Below, piece by piece: positions 1-5,371 of a DNA stretch of 6,441 nucleotides. The stretch is from Thermodesulfobacteriota bacterium (GTDB lineage: Bacteria > Desulfobacterota > DSM-4660 > Desulfatiglandales > HGW-15). Under the pieces are notes generated by a model that ran no database searches, was not told the DNA's origin, and saw nothing but the letters and a program-made list of their open reading frames with translations. Where the stretch lies: assembly GCA_025454125.1 (NCBI GenBank), contig JALOPA010000118.1, forward strand, positions 1 through 6,441, in the 5' to 3' direction. The first letter of the stretch is position 1. Each line of letters opens with the position of its first letter. Made by a program: the position numbers and the translations under genes.

Positions 1-57
1 AAGACATTCTCAGTCAATCCCCTTTAGAAAGGTTGATTACGGCTTGTCTTTTTTTTT
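1..57 (+). terminator. Possible Rho-independent terminator of an upstream gene
   Basis: AAGACA at 1-6 can pair with TGTCTT at 45-50, directly followed by a run of nine T (49-57). An inner hairpin can form between TCAA (14-17) and TTGA (33-36), continued by CC/GG or CCTT/AAGG pairs around an A/T-rich loop. The outer stem is short and weak, its left arm touches the window edge, and the inner hairpin ends 12 nt before the T-run. This makes it only a plausible terminator for a plus-strand gene lying before position 1. Confidence 0.3.
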
Positions 58-71
58 CATCCTGATATACT
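44..71 (+). promoter_or_regulatory. Predicted sigma-70-type promoter with extended -10
   Basis: A -35-like TTGTCT (44-49; 4 of 6 to TTGACA) is separated by 16 bp from TATACT (66-71; 5 of 6 to TATAAT). The -10 is preceded by TG at 63-64, giving an extended -10 (TGaTATACT). The expected transcription start is near 77-79, about 20 nt before the first well-placed ATG of the metallophosphoesterase gene. It lies in the only AT-rich stretch of the window and in front of six tightly packed co-directional genes, so it is the best candidate for the operon promoter. The -35 element overlaps the proposed terminator stem. Confidence 0.5.
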
Positions 72-99
72 TTGATGAACTTTGAGCAAAAACGGGCAC

Positions 100-585
100 A
101 TGAACATGAGAATCGGTGTCCTTTCCGACACGCACATCCACCACGTGACCGAGGATTTCAGGGACCTTCTGGACCGTCACCTTTCCCAGGTGGAGGTGAT
201 CTTTCATGTGGGGGACTACACGTCTCCGGTGGTCGTGGATTATCTCAGTTCGAGAAACTTCCACGGCGTGCACGGCAACATGGACTCCTCAGCGATCAAG
301 GACGCGTTGCCTGAAAAGAAGATCGTGGAGATCGCCGGCTTCCGGTTCGGCCTCATCCATGGGTGGGGCTCGCCCCGGGGTCTGGAGGAAAGGGTGCGCG
401 CTCAGTTCAACGACGTGGACGTGATCGTGTTCGGCCACTCCCACAGGGCGATGAACGAGGTGGTCCGTGGAGTGCTGCTTTTCAACCCCGGGACGGCGAG
501 CGGCTTCAGCGCCTCCGGAGAGCACAGCTTTGGGATCCTGGAGTGCGGGGACACGGTGAAGGGGGAAATCGTCGAGCTGGATTGA
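100..585 (+). CDS. YfcE/MJ0936-family metallophosphoesterase (phosphodiesterase)
   Basis: This is a small calcineurin-like metallophosphoesterase of 161 aa, predicted to be a cytosolic, divalent-metal-dependent phosphodiesterase. All family motifs are present in order: S-D-T-H near the N-terminus (D10, H12), H-V-G-D (D39), the H-G-N-M-D box (N60, D62), I-H-G-W-G (H87), the metal/phosphate-binding G-H-S-H (H113, H115), and the closing N-P-G-T (N129). The compact length and the final NPG motif point to the YfcE/MJ0936 branch rather than to larger phosphatases. YfcE-type enzymes hydrolyse model phosphodiesters in vitro, but their physiological substrate is generally unknown, and none can be read here. 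The start is uncertain: ATG 100, ATG 106 (giving the family-typical M-R-I-G start) and TTG 82 are in frame, and none has a good Shine-Dalgarno. TTG 82 would lie only a few nt after the predicted transcription start, so I disfavour it. It is the first gene of the apparent operon, with the HIT gene 26 nt downstream. Confidence 0.9.
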   Translation: MNMRIGVLSDTHIHHVTEDFRDLLDRHLSQVEVIFHVGDYTSPVVVDYLSSRNFHGVHGNMDSSAIKDALPEKKIVEIAGFRFGLIHGWGSPRGLEERVRAQFNDVDVIVFGHSHRAMNEVVRGVLLFNPGTASGFSASGEHSFGILECGDTVKGEIVELD

Positions 586-596
586 GGGGACGTTGC

Positions 597-605
597 GGGA
601 GGTGA
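597..605 (+). promoter_or_regulatory. Shine-Dalgarno of the HIT gene, decides its start
   Basis: GGGAGGTGA at 597-605 contains the GGAGG core at 598-602. It leaves 9 nt to ATG 612, which is good spacing, but only 3 nt to the in-frame ATG 606, which is too close. This favours 612 as the start. A third in-frame ATG at 630 lacks an equally good site. Confidence 0.65.
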
Positions 606-611
606 ATGTTG

Positions 612-1118
612 ATGGGTGAAGAGAACGGCATGAAGGTCCTCTGGGCGCCATGGAGGATGGGGTACATTCTGGCGGAGAACAAGGCGGACGGGTGCATCTT
701 CTGCCCGGGAACGGACCGGAGCGCGGACCCGGAGCGGCTGATTCTTCACGTGGGGCCGCGAACCATGGTGGTGATGAACCGTTTTCCTTACAACAACGGC
801 CATCTCCTGGTCGCACCGGTGAAACACGTCTCCAGCCTCGAACGCCTGAACCAGGATGAGATGCTGGGTCTCCTGCTCATGGTGCGCAAGTCCATCGAGA
901 TCCTGAAACAGGTCATGAAGCCGGACGGTTTCAATGTGGGGCTCAACCTAGGCCATGTGGCGGGCGCAGGCATGGAAAACCACATGCACTTCCACATCGT
1001 CCCCCGGTGGAAAGGGGACACGAATTTCATGACCGTGATCGAGGATGTCCGGGTGATTCCTGAACACATCCAGGCGACCTATGCGAAGTTGGCTCCCTTG
1101 TTTCAGAAATGCAGTTGA
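612..1118 (+). CDS. HIT-family nucleotide hydrolase/transferase (Ap4A phosphorylase-like)
   Basis: This 168-aa protein belongs to the histidine-triad superfamily, which acts on nucleotide phosphoester or phosphoramidate bonds through a nucleotidylated histidine. The triad H-M-H-F-H-I-V is clear (H124, H126, H128; the middle His is the expected nucleophile). The N-G-H-L-L-V-x-P segment typical of the fold lies upstream. Near the N-terminus are L-W-A-P-W-R and a C-I-F-C pair (C28, C31), a probable zinc site. The LWAPWR opening plus CxxC is the pattern I associate with the bacterial branch that includes the mycobacterial diadenosine-tetraphosphate phosphorylase Rv2613c. Ap4A cleavage is therefore a reasonable guess, but the substrate is unproven and another dinucleotide or nucleoside phosphoramidate is possible. 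Length is normal for the branch. Start 612 was chosen by Shine-Dalgarno spacing. It lies 26 nt after the phosphodiesterase gene and 18 nt before lapA, consistent with co-transcription. Confidence 0.9.
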   Translation: MGEENGMKVLWAPWRMGYILAENKADGCIFCPGTDRSADPERLILHVGPRTMVVMNRFPYNNGHLLVAPVKHVSSLERLNQDEMLGLLLMVRKSIEILKQVMKPDGFNVGLNLGHVAGAGMENHMHFHIVPRWKGDTNFMTVIEDVRVIPEHIQATYAKLAPLFQKCS

Positions 1119-1120
1119 GC

Positions 1121-1130
1121 GAGGAGGAGG
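1121..1130 (+). promoter_or_regulatory. Shine-Dalgarno of lapA, decides its start
   Basis: GAGGAGGAGG at 1121-1130 lies 6 nt before ATG 1137. The in-frame TTG at 1131 abuts this tract with no spacer, so 1137 is the better start. The site begins 2 nt after the HIT stop codon. Confidence 0.7.
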
Positions 1131-1136
1131 TTGAGC

Positions 1137-1484
1137 ATGACGCATCTCAAGACGATTCTCTTTATCCTGATTGGCGCGGCGGTTGTCGGCCTCGCGTTCC
1201 AGAACCAGGCCGCCCTTTCGACGACCGTCCAATTCAGAATGAACCCCCCTTTTTTCCAGGAGGTCACGACATCGGACATCACCCTTCTCGAGATTATCAT
1301 GGTGGCCTTTCTCCTCGGCGTGCTTTCGATCGGCCTCTATGGCATTGCCGAACGATTCCGGTTGAAAAAAAGGATCAAGGTCCTCACCCGAACATTGGAG
1401 GAAAAAGAAAAAGAAGTGAACAGTCTCAGAAACCTGCCCATCACTTCAGATCACGTCCCTCCGTCTAAAACGGATGCCGCATGA
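1137..1484 (+). CDS. lapA: LapA-family (DUF1049) inner-membrane protein
   Basis: This 115-aa protein is predicted to be in the inner membrane with two transmembrane helices. The first lies at about residues 5-22, followed by F-Q-N-Q, a motif common in this family. Then comes a short polar loop of about 25-45 that is probably periplasmic, a second helix at about 50-70, and a basic, heptad-like cytoplasmic tail at about 72-98 likely to form a coiled coil. It ends in a short polar tail. This is the standard LapA/DUF1049 layout (E. coli LapA is about 100 aa). In E. coli, LapA partners with LapB in controlling LPS assembly and LpxC turnover. The identification rests on topology, the post-helix motif and, above all, the lapB gene starting 30 nt downstream. 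DUF1049 proteins are weakly conserved, so the exact role is inferred. The start is set by the strong Shine-Dalgarno at 1121-1130. Confidence 0.83.
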   Translation: MTHLKTILFILIGAAVVGLAFQNQAALSTTVQFRMNPPFFQEVTTSDITLLEIIMVAFLLGVLSIGLYGIAERFRLKKRIKVLTRTLEEKEKEVNSLRNLPITSDHVPPSKTDAA

Positions 1485-1514
1485 GGTCGGCTTCAGGGGA
1501 GGAGGGAAATTGAA

Positions 1515-2762
1515 ATGCAACTGCTCTGGGACTGGTTTCTGGAGCCCGCCAACCAGCGTCTTTGCCTCATTGTCTTGATCAGCCTGCTTGTGGGGAGTCT
1601 TGCCGGCCGATATCTCAGCTACCGGAAGGAGAAGAGGCTTCGATTCCAGCGTCGGGAAAGCGACAAGGCTTTTTTCAAGGGCATTCAGTACATCCTCTCC
1701 AACGACCACGATCAGGCGATCGAGGAATTCACCAAGTCCGTCCAGATCAACTCCGACACCATTGAGACCTACGTGGCCCTGGGGAATCTGTACCGGTCCA
1801 AGGGCGACATTGACCGGGCCGTCCGCATCCGCCAGAGCATTATCCTGCGCCCCAACATCGATGAAGCCTCCAAGGTGAGGGCGCTCATCGACCTGGGGCT
1901 GGACTACCGCAAGGGGGGGTTCATGAACAGGGCCCTGGAAGCCCTGGAACAGGCGCTTCAAAAGGAACCGGCCAACCTGGAGGCGTTGGATGGGGCGGAA
2001 AAGATCTACGAAGACATGCGGGACTGGGAAAACGCTTATGCGACGCGGCAGCGGATGGCGAGAGTGAGCAAGGGAAACCACAAGCACATCCTGGCTCATT
2101 TTCAGGTCGAACTCGGCAAAGAAGGCCAGGAGAAAGGCGACTTCGCCAAGGCCAAGGCCTGTTTCCAGAAAGCCATCTCCATTGACGACAGGTGCCTGGA
2201 CGCCCACCTCCACCTCGGAGACCTCCACTTTCAGAAGCAGGACTACAAGAAGGCGGTGTCCGAGTGGAGGAAGGTGGTGCACATCGCGCCCCAATTCAGC
2301 TTTCTGGCCTACCGAAGGCTGGAAGGCGCTTACGGAGAGATGAAGAACCTCAAGCCGGTGGAAGAGTTCCTGAAGGAGTGCGCCCAGTACAGCAGGGATG
2401 CCTTCACCCACATGGCCTTGGCCCGATACCGTTTCAACGAGCAGGACTATCAGGGCGCGGTCCGGGAACTCGACAGCGCCATCGCGCTGGATCCCTCCTT
2501 CTGGGAGGCGAGGAAGTTCAAGGGAGAGATCCTCCTGAAACAGGGGATGAGGGATGAGGCCCTGAGCGCGTATCAGGATCTCATTCCCCGTCTGGACGTG
2601 CCCTATCTGAAGTTCCAGTGCAGCAACTGCGGGTTCAGGCCCGGCGATTTGCAGTGGCAGTGCCCTCAGTGCCGGAAGTGGGACACCATCGGCCTCATGG
2701 ATTCCTCGGAGGTGGATGAGCGGAGCGGCGCCCCGAAAACCCGCAGGGAGGAGCGGCCGTGA
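1515..2762 (+). CDS. lapB: LapB (YciM), LPS assembly regulator with TPRs and zinc ribbon
   Basis: This 415-aa protein is an inner-membrane-anchored TPR protein. In E. coli, LapB binds LPS machinery and directs FtsH to degrade LpxC, the committed enzyme of lipid A synthesis. Visible parts: a short N-terminal head, one transmembrane helix at about 16-33, a basic stretch (R-K-E-K-R-L-R, about 37-43), then about eight or nine TPR-type helical repeats from about 50 to 360. A rubredoxin-like zinc ribbon follows, with C369-x-x-C372 and C383-x-x-C386 followed by K-W-D-T-I. The membrane helix, the first repeats (A-L-G-N-L-Y-R-S-K-G) and the C-terminal ribbon match the LapB plan throughout. It is somewhat longer than E. 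coli LapB (389 aa), partly through a charged tail of about 25 residues after the ribbon. GGGGAGGAGGG at 1496-1506 supports ATG 1515. The stop overlaps the mutS start by 4 nt. Presence of lapB implies an LpxC/FtsH-based LPS control circuit, with those genes lying elsewhere. Confidence 0.94.
   Translation: MQLLWDWFLEPANQRLCLIVLISLLVGSLAGRYLSYRKEKRLRFQRRESDKAFFKGIQYILSNDHDQAIEEFTKSVQINSDTIETYVALGNLYRSKGDIDRAVRIRQSIILRPNIDEASKVRALIDLGLDYRKGGFMNRALEALEQALQKEPANLEALDGAEKIYEDMRDWENAYATRQRMARVSKGNHKHILAHFQVELGKEGQEKGDFAKAKACFQKAISIDDRCLDAHLHLGDLHFQKQDYKKAVSEWRKVVHIAPQFSFLAYRRLEGAYGEMKNLKPVEEFLKECAQYSRDAFTHMALARYRFNEQDYQGAVRELDSAIALDPSFWEARKFKGEILLKQGMRDEALSAYQDLIPRLDVPYLKFQCSNCGFRPGDLQWQCPQCRKWDTIGLMDSSEVDERSGAPKTRREERP
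2746..2753 (+). promoter_or_regulatory. Shine-Dalgarno of mutS inside the end of lapB
   Basis: GGGAGGAG at 2746-2753 lies within the last lapB codons (encoding the R-E-E of its tail), 5 nt before GTG 2759. It supports the GTG start of mutS and its overlap with the lapB stop (GTGA at 2759-2762). Confidence 0.7.
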
Positions 2763-5371
2763 GCGACCTCACGCCCATGTTCAAACAGTACATGGGGGCG
2801 AAGAGCGAGTACCCGGACTCGATCCTCTTCTTCCGCATGGGCGACTTCTACGAGATGTTCTTTGAGGACGCGAAGAAGGCCTCCAGGCTCCTGGGCATCA
2901 CCCTCACCTCCCGGGGCACGCTCAACGGCGAGAAGGTTCCCATGTGCGGTGTGCCTCATCACTCCTCCAAGTCCTACATCGCCAAGCTGATCGAGAACGG
3001 GTGCAAGGTGGCCATCTGCGAGCAGGTGGAGGACCCTCAAACCGCCAAAGGCATTGTGAAGAGGGAGGTGATCCGCATCGTCACCCCCGGGTCGGTGCTC
3101 GAAGACGGGGAAGTGGACAGCAAGTCGAATCTCTACATGGCCGCGCTCGCGGGAAGTGAAAAGCCCTTTGGCCTGGCCCACCTGGACCTGTCCACGGGCG
3201 AATTCCGGGTCGCGGAGATCGAAGAGTGGTCAGAGGTTCTGGACGAACTGGGAAGAATCAAGCCGGCCGAACTCCTGCTGCTGGACAAGGACGGCCTGGC
3301 GCATCAAAGGGGGCTCTCGGCCTACCGCCTCGAGATCCTCTCCAAGGAGGCTTTTCAGGAAGACCTCGCCGAAAACCTCTTGAAAGACCAACTCGGCGTC
3401 CGGTCCCTGGCCCCCTTCGGATGCGAGGACATGGACAGGGCCGTTCTCGCAGCGGGCGCGCTCATCCACTATGTCCAGACCACGCAGAAGGTGAACCCCG
3501 GCCACATCAAGGATCTGGTCACTTATCGCCTGGGCGACTTCATGTTTCTCGACGAAGCGACCGCGTCGAACCTCGAGCTGTTCAGAACCGTGAGGCGCCA
3601 GTCGCTGAAAGGGTCGCTGTTTCAGATTCTGGACAGGACCGTGACCCCCATGGGGAGCCGTCAGCTCCGGAAGTGGATCGGCTACCCGCTCCTGGACCTG
3701 CGGGAGATACGGCTCCGGCTCGCTGCGGTGGCAAGCTTCAGGGGGGACCGGGTGTTCAGGGAAGAGATCCGGGAGCCCCTGGACGGGGTTCTGGACATGG
3801 AGCGGCTCAACGCCCGGATCTCCATGGGGCGGGCCAATGCCAGGGATCTCGTGGCTCTCAAACAGTCGAGCCGCCGGCTGCCCTCGATCAAGGAGAGGCT
3901 GGCCGGTTCTCCCAGCGAGCGGCTCAACGAGATCGCCGAGAAACTGGACCCCCTTCAGGACGTGGCCGAACTCATCGACAAGGCGATCTGCGAGGATCCT
4001 CCTGTGTCCCTGAAAGAGGGGGGGCTTATCCGGGAGGGGTATCGCGAGGATCTGGACCGCCTGATCCGCGCGACCCGTGACGGGAAAACCTGGATCGCGG
4101 ATCTGGCCGTTGCAGAGCAGCAGAGAACCGGCATTTCCAGCCTCAAGGTGGGCTACAACCGGGTGTTCGGGTACTACATCGAGATCTCCAAAGCCAATTT
4201 GCACCTGGTGCCCTCCGACTACATCCGAAGGCAGACCCTGGCCAACGGCGAGCGGTACGTGACGGAGAAGCTGAAGGAGTACGAAGACCTGGTCCTGGGG
4301 GCCGAAGAAAAAAGAGTCGCCCTGGAGTTCGAGATCTTTGAAGACGTGAGAAAGAGCGTGGCCCGCGAAAACCAGCGCATCCGTGAAACCGGCAAGCGGA
4401 TAGGGGAGGTGGATGCTTTGGCCGCTCTTGCCGAGGCGGCGGAGTTGAAGGGCTACACCCTGCCGGAGGTGAACGAGGGGCCTGTCATTGAGATCGTGGA
4501 CGGGAGGCACCCGGTCATCGAAGAGACGGTGAAGGAGGAAGATTTTGTGCCCAACGACATTCACCTCGATGACCAAGAGCAGCAGGTGCTCATCATCACC
4601 GGACCGAACATGGCAGGCAAGTCCACGGTCCTGAGACAGGTGGCGCTCACGGTGCTCATGGCGCAGATGGGGAGCTTTGTTCCCGCCTCCCGAGCGACCA
4701 TCGGAGTGGTGGACCGCATTTTCACCCGGATCGGCGCATCCGACGACCTCACCAAGGGCCAGAGCACCTTCATGGTGGAGATGAACGAGACGGCCAACAT
4801 TCTGCGCCATGCGACTCCCAAGAGCCTCGTGATCCTGGACGAGATCGGAAGAGGAACGAGCACGTATGACGGGCTCAGCATCGCCTGGGCCGTGGCCGAA
4901 GCCCTTCACGACCGCGACGGCAAGGGCGTGAGAACGCTCTTCGCCACCCACTATCACGAGCTGACGGAGCTCGTGGAGGCCAAGCCCAGGGTGAAAAATT
5001 TCAACATTGCCGTGAAAGAGTGGAAGGACCAGATTATCTTCCTGAGGAAACTGGTCCCGGGCGGCACGAGCCGGAGCTACGGCATCCAGGTGGCGAGGAT
5101 CGCGGGGATTCCCCACCCGGTCATCGGTCGAGCCAGGGAGATCCTGGAAAACCTGGAGCAGGGGGAAGGCAACGAGGTGGGAAGCCCCCGGATGGCGGTC
5201 GAGCGGACCGGCCGGGAAAGAAAAGAAACCGCCCAGCTGAGCCTTTTCGGGGCCCAGGACCAGCGCCTGCGAAAGTGGATTCAGAATCTGGATCTGTCCT
5301 CCATGACTCCCCTGGAGGCCCTGATCGAGATCAACAAAATGAAGGAGTATCTGAGTCGCCAGTCGTCATGA
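2759..5371 (+). CDS. mutS: DNA mismatch repair protein MutS
   Basis: This complete MutS of 870 aa (E. coli 853) is the ATPase clamp that detects mismatches and small loops and recruits MutL. The N-terminal domain carries G-D-F-Y-E (F30 and E32, the Phe-x-Glu mismatch wedge). Connector and core/lever domains follow. The DNA-clamp region surrounds V-G-Y-N-R-V-F-G-Y-Y at about residues 464-473. The ATPase domain has Walker A G615-P-N-M-A-G-K621-S-T, the Walker B end D694-E695 with the following signature G-R-G-T-S-T-Y-D, and F-A-T-H731. Near the C-terminus Q826-L-S-L-F830 matches the beta-clamp-binding pentapeptide. The last 30 residues (S-M-T-P-L-E-A-L) resemble the MutS C-terminal oligomerisation segment. 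No key residue is missing and there is no frameshift. The full FxE domain and architecture mark it as MutS1, not MutS2. The start is GTG, supported by the Shine-Dalgarno at 2746-2753. Genes on both sides overlap by 4 nt, and no mutL is visible in the window. Confidence 0.98.
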   Translation: MSDLTPMFKQYMGAKSEYPDSILFFRMGDFYEMFFEDAKKASRLLGITLTSRGTLNGEKVPMCGVPHHSSKSYIAKLIENGCKVAICEQVEDPQTAKGIVKREVIRIVTPGSVLEDGEVDSKSNLYMAALAGSEKPFGLAHLDLSTGEFRVAEIEEWSEVLDELGRIKPAELLLLDKDGLAHQRGLSAYRLEILSKEAFQEDLAENLLKDQLGVRSLAPFGCEDMDRAVLAAGALIHYVQTTQKVNPGHIKDLVTYRLGDFMFLDEATASNLELFRTVRRQSLKGSLFQILDRTVTPMGSRQLRKWIGYPLLDLREIRLRLAAVASFRGDRVFREEIREPLDGVLDMERLNARISMGRANARDLVALKQSSRRLPSIKERLAGSPSERLNEIAEKLDPLQDVAELIDKAICEDPPVSLKEGGLIREGYREDLDRLIRATRDGKTWIADLAVAEQQRTGISSLKVGYNRVFGYYIEISKANLHLVPSDYIRRQTLANGERYVTEKLKEYEDLVLGAEEKRVALEFEIFEDVRKSVARENQRIRETGKRIGEVDALAALAEAAELKGYTLPEVNEGPVIEIVDGRHPVIEETVKEEDFVPNDIHLDDQEQQVLIITGPNMAGKSTVLRQVALTVLMAQMGSFVPASRATIGVVDRIFTRIGASDDLTKGQSTFMVEMNETANILRHATPKSLVILDEIGRGTSTYDGLSIAWAVAEALHDRDGKGVRTLFATHYHELTELVEAKPRVKNFNIAVKEWKDQIIFLRKLVPGGTSRSYGIQVARIAGIPHPVIGRAREILENLEQGEGNEVGSPRMAVERTGRERKETAQLSLFGAQDQRLRKWIQNLDLSSMTPLEALIEINKMKEYLSRQSS

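Noticed and set aside
82..99. TTG 82 as the metallophosphoesterase start
   Set aside because: It lies only about 4 nt after the predicted transcription start, has no Shine-Dalgarno, and adds residues not typical of the family, whose proteins usually begin just before the first beta strand.
606..611. ATG 606 as the HIT gene start
   Set aside because: It is only 3 nt from the GGAGG core. ATG 612 has normal spacing. The difference is two residues.
586..1514. Terminators or extra promoters in the 26, 18 and 30 nt gaps between genes
   Set aside because: The gaps hold purine-rich Shine-Dalgarno tracts and no convincing hairpin with a T-run or a -35/-10 pair.
1446..2411. Minus-strand open frame of about 321 codons opposite lapA/lapB
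   Set aside because: It is antisense to clearly identified lapB TPR coding sequence, with no domain, no Shine-Dalgarno logic and low-complexity composition.
3226..4080. Plus-strand alternative frame of about 284 codons within mutS
   Set aside because: It is out of frame with MutS core-domain coding and very rich in R, G and P, typical of an alternate frame in GC-rich DNA.
3230..5116. Long minus-strand open frame (about 628 codons) opposite mutS
   Set aside because: It is antisense to an unambiguous MutS with all catalytic motifs. Its translation is rich in H, G, P, V and R with no recognisable domain, as expected from GC-rich antisense frames.
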